From positions 1-38,144 of the forward strand of contig JAKFVH010000102.1 in assembly GCA_021732285.1 (NCBI GenBank): 38,144 nt of DNA. The letters run 5' to 3'. Origin of the DNA: Reyranella sp. Lineage in GTDB: Bacteria > Pseudomonadota > Alphaproteobacteria > Reyranellales > Reyranellaceae. Below, piece after piece: positions 7,681 through 14,040 of the stretch (positions within the stretch are counted from its first letter, which is position 1; each line of letters begins with the position of its first letter). A program made the position numbers and the translations under genes. A model generated the notes under the pieces. That model had not been told where the DNA came from and did no database searches. It saw nothing but the letters and a program-made list of their open reading frames with translations.

Positions 7681-7746
7681 CTTCCGGACCGCGAGCCTCC
7701 GGCTCGCTCATGATCATGAGCGAGCCGGAGGCTCGCGGTCCGGAAG
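7681..7746. repeat. Nested palindromic repeat, family A, element 1
   Basis: This is a perfect 66-base palindrome starting 8 bases after the GntR stop. Outer arms (7681-7690/7737-7746) enclose two small hairpins. Each hairpin is GCGAGCC and GGCTCGC around a 3-base loop, TCC at 7698-7700 and GGA at 7727-7729. The centre is TCATGATCATGA (7708-7719). Three related elements occur at 10178, 30202 and 38033 with different arm sequences. The position between convergent gene ends suggests a role in transcript 3' ends. It is not a coding sequence, although it is open in several frames. Confidence 0.92.
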
Positions 7747-7751
7747 ATTCC

Positions 7752-7782
7752 GAAAAGAAAAAGCCGCCGGTGACGGCGGCTT
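7752..7782 (-). terminator. Rho-independent terminator of rpoH
   Basis: On the minus strand an 8-bp stem, AAGCCGCC/GGCGGCTT (7761-7768 and 7775-7782) with a 6-base loop, is followed by TTTCTTTTC. It lies 26 bases past the rpoH stop. This is a textbook intrinsic terminator. Confidence 0.85.
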
Positions 7783-7807
7783 CTTCGCGTTGGTTAGTGG
7801 CGACCGG

Positions 7808-8731
7808 TCAGGTCGCCGGCGCCATCTGCTTGCCGGTGCGGTTGGCCGCCTCGACCACCATGTTCTTCATGGCCTTCTGCAGCTTGTCGAAGGCGCGCAC
7901 CTCGATCTGGCGCACGCGCTCGCGGCTGATGCCGTACTTGGCCGACAGGTCTTCGAGCGTCTTGGGCTCGTCGACCAGGCGGCGCTCGACGATGATGTGC
8001 CGCTCACGGTCGGTGAGCTGCTTCAGCGCCGCGGCCAGCATGGTCTTGCGCTGGCCGAGCTCCTGGCTTTCGGCCAGGCGAGCCTCCTGGTTGGGGCTGT
8101 CGTCGACCAGCCAGTCCTGCCACTCCATGTCGCCCTCGGCCTTGACCGGGGCGTTGAGCGAAGAGTCAGGCGCGGCGAGGCGGCGGTTCATGTTCACCAC
8201 CTCCTCCTCGGGGACGCCCAAACGGGTGGCGATCTTGGTCACCTGCTCGGGCGACAGGTCGCCCTCCTCGATGGCCTGCATCTGGCCCTTGAGCTTGCGC
8301 AGGTTGAAGAACAGCTTCTTCTGCGCCGCCGTGGTGCCCATCTTCACCAGCGACCAGGAATGAAGGATGTATTCCTGGATCGAGGCGCGGATCCACCACA
8401 TGGCATAAGTCGCCAGGCGGAAGCCACGGTCCGGGTCGAACCGCTTCACCGCCTGCATCATGCCGACGTTGCCCTCGGAAATGAGCTCGGCCACCGGCAG
8501 GCCGTAGCCGCGATAGCCCATGGCGATCTTGGCCACGAGGCGCAGATGGCTGGTCACCAGCTGATGGGCGGCTTTGGAATCGCCATGCTCGCGCCAGGCC
8601 TTGGCGAGCATGAACTCCTGCTGCGGCTCGAGCAGCGGGAACTTCCGGATCTCCTGCAGGTAGCGGCTGAGGTTGCCTTCCGGCGTGAGGGACGACGGCA
8701 AGGCGGGAAGGTTGGCGGCGGTAGCACTCAT
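7808..8731 (-). CDS. rpoH: RNA polymerase sigma-32 factor RpoH (heat-shock sigma)
   Basis: This 307-residue protein has the full sigma-32 layout. Region 2 is SHLRLVAKIAMGYRGYGLP, AELISEGNVGMMQAVKRFDP and FRLATYAMWWIRASIQEY. The RpoH box QKKLFFNLR (about residues 138-146) is the hallmark separating RpoH from other group 3 sigmas. A region 4 helix-turn-helix, AKYGISRERVRQIEVRAFDKL, is near the C terminus. It directs RNA polymerase to heat-shock promoters. The ATG at 8731 follows AAGGGGGAG; an upstream in-frame ATG at 8773 would lie in the CIRCE region. The gene has its own promoter just after rluD, a CIRCE site, and an intrinsic terminator. A 49-bp scrap resembling its region 2.4 lies at 261-309. 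Confidence 0.96.
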   Translation of the reverse strand: MSATAANLPALPSSLTPEGNLSRYLQEIRKFPLLEPQQEFMLAKAWREHGDSKAAHQLVTSHLRLVAKIAMGYRGYGLPVAELISEGNVGMMQAVKRFDPDRGFRLATYAMWWIRASIQEYILHSWSLVKMGTTAAQKKLFFNLRKLKGQMQAIEEGDLSPEQVTKIATRLGVPEEEVVNMNRRLAAPDSSLNAPVKAEGDMEWQDWLVDDSPNQEARLAESQELGQRKTMLAAALKQLTDRERHIIVERRLVDEPKTLEDLSAKYGISRERVRQIEVRAFDKLQKAMKNMVVEAANRTGKQMAPAT

Positions 8732-8766
8732 GGCTCCCCCTTTCTGGTACTGGACTGAACGGGCGT

Positions 8767-8793
8767 TTAGCACTCACACCCGTCGACTGCTAA
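8767..8793. promoter_or_regulatory. CIRCE element (HrcA operator) at the rpoH promoter
   Basis: TTAGCACTC (8767-8775), a 9-base spacer (8776-8784) and GACTGCTAA (8785-8793) match the CIRCE consensus TTAGCACTC-N9-GAGTGCTAA at 17 of 18 positions. The element overlaps the predicted +1 of rpoH, the usual place for HrcA repression. CIRCE normally controls groESL or hrcA-dnaK operons. No hrcA gene is in the window. Confidence 0.87.
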
Positions 8794-8798
8794 AGCTG

Positions 8799-8828
8799 AG
8801 TCTAGGGGTCCAAGGAACCCCCGGTCAA
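8799..8828 (-). promoter_or_regulatory. Predicted rpoH promoter
   Basis: On the minus strand TTGACC (8823-8828) is followed after 18 bases by TAGACT (8799-8804), five of six and four of six to the sigma-70 consensus. Transcription would start near 8792, inside the CIRCE element. The -35 lies 11 bases past the rluD stop. A sigma-32-type reading of the same segment cannot be excluded. Confidence 0.55.
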
Positions 8829-8838
8829 GAAAATCCGA

Positions 8839-8858
8839 CTAATACCCTCGGGTATTAG
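8839..8858 (-). terminator. Stem-loop overlapping the rluD stop codon
   Basis: CTAATACCC (8839-8847) and GGGTATTAG (8850-8858) form a 9-bp inverted repeat whose outer base pairs include the rluD TAG stop. On the minus strand it is followed after six bases by ATTTTC. The U tract is poor, so it could be a weak terminator, or a 3'-end stabiliser separating rluD from rpoH transcription. Confidence 0.45.
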
Positions 8859-9828
8859 GGTTATACTTAACGGTGTTCAGCTCAGATACCAACATCCTGA
8901 TATCTTGAGGCAATTCTGTGGCGAAGCGCATCTCCTTCCCCGTGCGTGGATGCCGGAACCCCAGCACAGCTGCGTGAAGAGCCTGGCGTCCGAAGGTCTT
9001 CAACGAGGCGGGTTGGCTGGCGTTGCGGGACTTCCGGCCATAGACCGGGTCGCCGACGACGGGGCAGCCGAGATGGGCGAGATGGACGCGGACCTGGTGG
9101 GTGCGGCCGGTCCCCAGCTTGGCGCCCAGCAGGCTGGCAATAGGGGCGAGCGGCGGCCCGAACCGCTTCTCGACCCAGTACTCGGTCACGGCCATCCGTC
9201 CGCTGGTGGTGCGGACCGCCATGCGCTTGCGGTCGACCGGATGGCGGCCGATGGCGGCCTCGATGGTGCCCTTCTGGGCCTTGGGGCCGCCCCAGACCAG
9301 GGCCTGGTAGATGCGGGTGAGGTCGTGGGCGGCGAACAGCTTGGCCAGTCCCTGGTGGCTGCGGTCGTTCTTGGCCACCACCATGACGCCGGACGTGTCC
9401 TTGTCGAGGCGGTGGACGATGCCCGGCCGGCGCACGCCGCCGATGCCCGACAGGCTGTCGCCGCAGTGCGCCAGCAGGGCGTTCACCAGGGTGTTGTCGG
9501 GATTGCCCGGTGCGGGATGGACGACCAGACCTGCAGGTTTGTTCAGCACCAGGAGGTCGGAATCCTCGTAGAGTATGTCGAGGTCGATCGCCTGGGCCTT
9601 CGGTTCCGCTGGTTCCGGCTCGGGGATGTCGACAATGAAACGTTCACCCGTTTTGACCTTGCGGGACGGCTCTTCTATCGTCCGGCCGTCTTCAAGCGCC
9701 ACCCGGCGGCTTTCGATCAGCGCCTTCACGCGGCTGCGCGTGAGGCTCGGCAGGGCAGCCGCCAGCGCGCGGTCCAGCCGCTCGCCCGAGGTGCTTTCAT
9801 CGACGGTCACGATGTGGCGGTCGCTCAT
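8839..9828 (-). CDS. rluD: Ribosomal large subunit pseudouridine synthase RluD
   Basis: This 329-residue protein has an N-terminal S4-like RNA-binding region (GERLDRALAAALPSLTRSRVKALIE, then a strand reading RKVKTGERFIVDIPEPEP). The RluA-family catalytic domain follows. The signature HRLDKDTSGVMVVAK carries the catalytic Asp, and later motifs are LGTGRTHQVRVHLAHLGCPVVGDPVYG and RQALHAAVLGFRHP. RluD converts the uridines of helix 69 of 23S rRNA to pseudouridine. The ATG at 9828 is chosen because the S4-like domain begins directly after it, although its SD is weak. It is read divergently from the DUF6476-like gene. RluC-type specificity cannot be fully excluded by eye, but the S4 domain and length favour RluD. 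Confidence 0.92.
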   Translation of the reverse strand: MSDRHIVTVDESTSGERLDRALAAALPSLTRSRVKALIESRRVALEDGRTIEEPSRKVKTGERFIVDIPEPEPAEPKAQAIDLDILYEDSDLLVLNKPAGLVVHPAPGNPDNTLVNALLAHCGDSLSGIGGVRRPGIVHRLDKDTSGVMVVAKNDRSHQGLAKLFAAHDLTRIYQALVWGGPKAQKGTIEAAIGRHPVDRKRMAVRTTSGRMAVTEYWVEKRFGPPLAPIASLLGAKLGTGRTHQVRVHLAHLGCPVVGDPVYGRKSRNASQPASLKTFGRQALHAAVLGFRHPRTGKEMRFATELPQDIRMLVSELNTVKYNPNTRGY

Positions 9829-9837
9829 GGAGTTAGC

Positions 9838-10170
9838 TTGGCGTCCCCTGCTCCGGCCTACGCACCGCTCTGGCTGAAGGTGCTGGTCATCGTGATGGGC
9901 CTGCTGATCGTGGCGGGTTTCGTGGTCATCGCGGCCGAGATTGCCCGGCGCATGTCTACGCCCAACGCCGGCCGCTCGCCAGCCGCCACGAGCTTCACCG
10001 AGCGCATCGCGCTGCCGGCCGGCGCGCGCGTGGTGTCGGTGACGGCCGCGGGCGACCGGGTGGTCGTCCATGTCGAGACGCCGGGCGGGCCGGCCTCGGC
10101 CTACATCGTCGATCCGCGCAACGGCGCGCTTCTGGGCACGGTGGAATTCGCCCCAGGGATCGGGCGGTGA
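9838..10170 (+). CDS. DUF6476-like small membrane protein
   Basis: The product has about 110 residues. One transmembrane helix (LWLKVLVIVMGLLIVAGFVVIAAEI) is near the N terminus, followed by a basic RR, a Pro/Ser linker and a small beta-rich domain. That domain reads TERIALPAGARVVSVTAAGDRVVVHVE and then YIVDPRNGALLGTVEFA. Alphaproteobacteria often carry a protein with this plan beside rluD, which I recognise as DUF6476. The start is uncertain. TTG at 9838 has TGGAG in front; GTG at 9814 would overlap rluD; GTG at 9880 or ATG at 9895 would cut the helix. The function is unknown. The C-terminal domain would face the periplasm if the N terminus is inside. Confidence 0.7.
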   Translation: MASPAPAYAPLWLKVLVIVMGLLIVAGFVVIAAEIARRMSTPNAGRSPAATSFTERIALPAGARVVSVTAAGDRVVVHVETPGGPASAYIVDPRNGALLGTVEFAPGIGR

Positions 10171-10177
10171 AGTCATA

Positions 10178-10241
10178 TTCGGACCGCGGGCGTCCCGCCC
10201 GCCTCATGAGTCATGAGCGGGCGAGACGCCCGCGGTCCGAA
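10178..10241. repeat. Nested palindromic repeat, family A, element 2
   Basis: Outer arms TTCGGACC (10178-10185) and GGTCCGAA (10234-10241) enclose two hairpins with arms GCGGGCG and CGCCCGC. The first has loop TCC (10193-10195); the second has AGA (10224-10226) where GGA is expected, the only break in the hairpin symmetry. The centre has two TCATGA-type blocks. It starts 7 bases after the DUF6476-like stop and ends 21 bases before the VOC gene. Confidence 0.9.
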
Positions 10242-10262
10242 CATGAGGATCAGTGCTGAGCC

Positions 10263-10655
10263 ATGTTCGACCATCTCTCGATCACGGCGAGCGACCTCGA
10301 TCGCGCCCAGGCCTTCTACGACGCCATCCTGGCGCCGCTCGGCGTGCCGCGGGTCAATCGCGGCGAACGCAGGATCGGCTATGGCGAGCGCCGGCATGTC
10401 GACGGCGCGCCCTGCTACTTCTCGGTCTTTCTCAGCAACAAGGTCGTGCCCGACAACCGCCATTGGTGCTTCCGCGCGCCGAGCCGCGCCGCGGTACGCG
10501 CCTTCCATGCCGCGGCGCTGGCCAACGGCGGCAACGACGACGGCCCGCCCGGCATCCGCGAGATTTATAGCCCCGACTACTACGCCGCGTTCGTGCGTGA
10601 TCCCGACGGCAACCGCCTCGAGGCCGTGACGCGCCGGCCCGAGGACCAGACATGA
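10263..10655 (+). CDS. VOC (glyoxalase/bleomycin-resistance) family protein
   Basis: This 130-residue protein has a single vicinal-oxygen-chelate domain. His4 in MFDHLSITASDLDRAQAFYDAIL opens the first beta-alpha-beta module. The end of the second module reads YYAAFVRDPDGNRLEAVTR, with Glu in NRLEAV as the usual metal ligand. Members bind a divalent metal and act as lyases, dioxygenases or binding proteins; this subtype, with AAFVRDPDGN, is common but functionally undefined. Its stop overlaps the next gene by 4 bases (ATGA), so the two are coupled. No strong SD is seen before ATG 10263. Confidence 0.87.
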   Translation: MFDHLSITASDLDRAQAFYDAILAPLGVPRVNRGERRIGYGERRHVDGAPCYFSVFLSNKVVPDNRHWCFRAPSRAAVRAFHAAALANGGNDDGPPGIREIYSPDYYAAFVRDPDGNRLEAVTRRPEDQT

Positions 10656-11692
10656 ACTTCCGCAGCGACAACGAAGTCGGCGCCCATCCGTCGGTGATCG
10701 CCGCCGTGGGCAAAGCCTTCTCGAGCGGCAGCGCCTTCTCCTACGGCGCCGACGACTGGACGCAGCGCGTCGAGCGCCGCCTGCGCGAGCTGTTCGACAA
10801 GCCCGATCTCGTGGCCTTCCCGGTCGTCACTGGCACCGCCGCCAACAGCTTGGCGCTGGCCTGCTGCTCGCCGCCGTGGGGCGCGATCTTCTGCCATCCG
10901 TCGTCGCACATCGCCGCCGAGGAGACCGGCGCGCCGGAATTCTATACCGCGGGCGCACGGCTGTTCCGCATCGACGGCGCGGGCGGCAAGATCGATTCGG
11001 TGAAGCTCGCCCAGGCGCTGGCCCAGCCGGTCTACGGCGTGCCGCATTTCGCCCAGCCCGCTGCCGTCAGCATCACCCAGGCGACCGAGTGCGGCACGGT
11101 CTACGGGCCCGAGGAGATCGTGGCCATCGCCACCTCGACGCATCGCCATGGGCTGAAGCTGCACATGGACGGCGCGCGCTTTGCCAATGCCGTGGCCTAT
11201 GTCGGCTGCTCGCCGGCCGAGCTGTCGTGGAAGGCCGGCGTCGACGTGCTGAGCTTTGGCGCCACCAAGAACGGCGTGATGGCGGCCGAGGCCGTGGTCT
11301 TCTTCAACGCCGAGCTGGCGCGCGACTTCGCCTTCCGCAGCAAGCGCGGCGGCCATCTGCTCTCCAAGATGCGGCTGGTGTCGTCCCAGCTCGACGCCTA
11401 CCTGACCGATGGCCTCTGGCTCGACAACGCCCGCCACGCCAACGCCATGGCGCGCAAGCTGGTGGCCGGGCTGACGCCGCTCAAGGGCACGCAGCTCATG
11501 TACCCGGTCGACGCCAACGAGATCTTCCTCGTCATGCCGGCGCACATGCACGATGCCCTGCAGGACGGCGGCGCCAAGTATCATCCCTGGCCGTCGGACC
11601 GTCCGGGCGAGCGCGCCTTCCGGCTCGTCACCGCCTTCGATACCGATCCGGCCGACGTCGATCGTTTCCTGTCCATCGCCAAAGCAGCGTGA
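10652..11692 (+). CDS. Threonine aldolase-like PLP enzyme (beta-eliminating lyase family)
   Basis: This 346-residue fold-type I PLP enzyme starts MNFRSDNEVGAHP, as low-specificity threonine aldolases do. His86 (HPSSHIAAEE) would stack on the cofactor, Asp173 and Arg176 are in HMDGARFANA, and Lys206 in SFGATKNGVMAAE is the Schiff-base lysine. Threonine aldolases cleave threonine or related beta-hydroxy amino acids to glycine and an aldehyde. The protein is clearly in the family, but some members act on other beta-hydroxy amino acids. It lies between the VOC gene (4-base overlap) and the molybdoenzyme (7-base gap), so all three are likely one transcript. Confidence 0.9.
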   Translation: MNFRSDNEVGAHPSVIAAVGKAFSSGSAFSYGADDWTQRVERRLRELFDKPDLVAFPVVTGTAANSLALACCSPPWGAIFCHPSSHIAAEETGAPEFYTAGARLFRIDGAGGKIDSVKLAQALAQPVYGVPHFAQPAAVSITQATECGTVYGPEEIVAIATSTHRHGLKLHMDGARFANAVAYVGCSPAELSWKAGVDVLSFGATKNGVMAAEAVVFFNAELARDFAFRSKRGGHLLSKMRLVSSQLDAYLTDGLWLDNARHANAMARKLVAGLTPLKGTQLMYPVDANEIFLVMPAHMHDALQDGGAKYHPWPSDRPGERAFRLVTAFDTDPADVDRFLSIAKAA

Positions 11693-11699
11693 GTACCCA

Positions 11700-14000
11700 A
11701 TGACCCATCAGCGCACCCTCACCGCCGCCCATTGGGGCGTCTACGAGGTCGAGTACGACGACAACGGCACGGCCACGCGGCTCCATCCGTTCTCCAAGGA
11801 TCCCGATCCCTCGCCGATCGGCCTGCACATGCTGTCCGACGAGGTGACGCGGCTGCGCGTGCGCCGTCCGGCGGTGCGCAAGAGCTGGCTGGAGAAAGGC
11901 CCCGGCGCCAATCCCGAGAAGCGCGGCCAGGAGGCCTTCGTCGAGGTCGACTGGAACGAGGCGCTCGATCTCGTCGCCAAGGAGCTCAGGCGGGTCAAGG
12001 GCACGCATTCCAATCGCTCGATCTTCGGCGGCTCCTACGGCTGGTCGAGCGCCGGCCGCTTCCATCATGCGCAGAGCCAGGTCCATCGCTTCCTGAATTC
12101 GGTCGGCGGCTATGTGCGCCACCAGGATTCCTACAGCCTGGGCGCGGCGCGCGTGCTGATGCCGCACATCGTGGCGCCGATGGACGAGCTGATGTCCATG
12201 CACACGCCGTGGGACGTCATGGCCGAGCACTGCAAGCTCTTCGTCTCCTTCGGCGGCGTGCCGCACAAGAACAGCCAGATCAACGCCGGCGGCGCCACCA
12301 AGCATCACGTCAAGGGCGGGCTCTACGGCATGCGCGCCAAGGGCGTGCGCTTCGTCAACGTGACGCCGACGGCCGACGATCTGGACACCGGCGGCGCCGT
12401 CGAGTGGCTGGCGATCCGGCCCAACACCGACACCGCGTTGATCCTCGCCCTCTGCCACACGCTGCTGGCGGAGAACCTGCATGACCGCGAGTTCCTGGCG
12501 CGTTGTACGGTGGGCTTCGACAAGTTCGCGCCCTCGCTGGCCGGCAAGGATGCGGCGTGGGCCGAGAAGATCACCGGCATTCCCGCTTCGCGCATCACCG
12601 CCCTCGCGCGCGAGATGGCGGCGACGCGCACCACGGTCAGCATCAACTGGTCGCTGCAGCGCAGCCACCACGGCGAGCAGCCCTTCTGGGCGATGATCAC
12701 GCTCGCCTGCATGCTGGGCCAGGTCGGCCTGCCGGGCGGCGGCTTCGCCGTGGGCTACGGACCGGTCAACCTGATGGGCAGCGCCTTCCCGAAGTACAGC
12801 GGCCCGACCCTGCCGCAGGGCACCAATGCCGTCAGCGACTTCATCCCGGTCGCGCGCTTCACCGACATGCTGCTGCAGCCCGGCGGCACGGTGCCGTACA
12901 ACGGCCGCGACCTCGTCTATCCCGACATCCGGCTGGTCTACTGGGCGGGCGGCAATCCGTTCCATCACCACCAGGACCTCAACCGCCTGATGCTGGCCTG
13001 GCGCAAGCCCGAGACCATCGTGTTCCACGAGCAGTTCTGGACGCCGGCCGCGCGCATGGCCGACATCGTGCTGCCGGCGACGACCAGCCTCGAGCGCGAC
13101 GACATCGGCTACGGCAGCCGCGAGCCCTACCTGATCGCCATGAAGAAGGCGCGCGAGCCGGTCGGCGAGGCGCGCGACGATTTCTGGATCTTCGCCGAGC
13201 TCGCCAAGCGGCTGGGCCAGGGCGAGGCCTACACCGAGGGCCGCGACACCATGGCGTGGCTAAAGCACCTCTACGAGCTTTCACGCGCGAAGTCGGCCGA
13301 AGCTGGCGTCACGATCCCGGCATTCGACGAGTTCTGGCAGGCCGGCATGGCCGAGGCCCAAGGCAAGACCCGCGAGCCGGTGCTGCTGGCCGCCTTTCGC
13401 GCCGATCCCGCCAAACATCCGCTCAAGACGCCGTCGGGCAAGATCGAAATCTTCTCGGAGAAGATCGCTTCGTTCGGCTACGACGACTGCCCGGGCCACG
13501 CCACGTGGCTGGAGCCGATCGAGTGGCTCGGCGCCAAGACGGCCGAGCGCTATCCGCTGCACATGCTGTCGGACCAGCCGGCCGACAAGCTGCACAGCCA
13601 GCTCGACCACAGCCCACTTGCGCGCGCCACCAAGGTCAAGGGCCGCCAGCCGGTCACCATGCATCCGGAAGACGCCGCGGCGCGCGGCATCAAGGATGGC
13701 GACCTTTTACGCGTCTACAACGACCGCGGCGCCTGCCTGGCGGCAGCGAAGCTGTCGGACCGCATTCGCCGCGGCGTGGTGCGATTGTCGACCGGCGCGT
13801 GGTTCGATCCGGCCGATTCCGGCTCCAACCAGCCGCTCGAGAAGCACGGCAATCCCAATGCGCTCACGCTCGATATCGGCGCCTCAAAGCTCAGCCAAGG
13901 CTGCATCGCCCAGACCTGCCTGGTCGAGATCGAGCGCTTCGACGCACCGGCACCGGCGGTGACGGCGCACCGCCTGCCGGAGTTTGCTGGCCGCGGCTGA
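11700..14000 (+). CDS. BisC/TorA-type molybdopterin-dependent oxidoreductase
   Basis: This 766-residue member of the DMSO reductase family begins MTHQRTLTAAHWGVYEVEYD without a signal peptide or an N-terminal Fe-S cysteine motif. That matches the cytoplasmic biotin/methionine sulfoxide reductase (BisC) branch rather than periplasmic TorA. GGSYGWSSAGRFHHAQSQ (about 110-127) holds Ser117, the expected molybdenum ligand. Later motifs GLPGGGFAVGYG, YWAGGNPFHHHQDLNRL, FWTPAARMADIVLPATTSLERDD and a C-terminal MCD-binding domain (HGNPNALTLD) complete the bis-MGD scaffold. It would reduce an S- or N-oxide. The substrate is not readable. The start follows the aldolase stop by 7 bases. The 3' end faces a convergent regulator gene across a short palindrome. 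Confidence 0.9.
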   Translation: MTHQRTLTAAHWGVYEVEYDDNGTATRLHPFSKDPDPSPIGLHMLSDEVTRLRVRRPAVRKSWLEKGPGANPEKRGQEAFVEVDWNEALDLVAKELRRVKGTHSNRSIFGGSYGWSSAGRFHHAQSQVHRFLNSVGGYVRHQDSYSLGAARVLMPHIVAPMDELMSMHTPWDVMAEHCKLFVSFGGVPHKNSQINAGGATKHHVKGGLYGMRAKGVRFVNVTPTADDLDTGGAVEWLAIRPNTDTALILALCHTLLAENLHDREFLARCTVGFDKFAPSLAGKDAAWAEKITGIPASRITALAREMAATRTTVSINWSLQRSHHGEQPFWAMITLACMLGQVGLPGGGFAVGYGPVNLMGSAFPKYSGPTLPQGTNAVSDFIPVARFTDMLLQPGGTVPYNGRDLVYPDIRLVYWAGGNPFHHHQDLNRLMLAWRKPETIVFHEQFWTPAARMADIVLPATTSLERDDIGYGSREPYLIAMKKAREPVGEARDDFWIFAELAKRLGQGEAYTEGRDTMAWLKHLYELSRAKSAEAGVTIPAFDEFWQAGMAEAQGKTREPVLLAAFRADPAKHPLKTPSGKIEIFSEKIASFGYDDCPGHATWLEPIEWLGAKTAERYPLHMLSDQPADKLHSQLDHSPLARATKVKGRQPVTMHPEDAAARGIKDGDLLRVYNDRGACLAAAKLSDRIRRGVVRLSTGAWFDPADSGSNQPLEKHGNPNALTLDIGASKLSQGCIAQTCLVEIERFDAPAPAVTAHRLPEFAGRG

Positions 14001-14038
14001 CCGTCATCCGCTGCGCTCGGCTCCGGTCGGGATGACGG
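14001..14038. repeat. Short palindromic repeat, family B, element 1 (bidirectional terminator-like)
   Basis: CCGTCATCC (14001-14009) pairs with GGATGACGG (14030-14038). The right half, GCTCGGCTCCGGTCGGGATG and onward, is identical to the right half of the larger element at 37021-37141. It fills the gap between two convergent genes and begins at the base after the molybdoenzyme stop. Confidence 0.75.
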
Positions 14039-14040
14039 GG

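Noticed and set aside
7676..8758. Plus-strand frames over rpoH and the family A palindrome
   Set aside because: Palindromes of high GC are open in several frames and give peptides such as EARGPE. The rpoH sense frame is complete.
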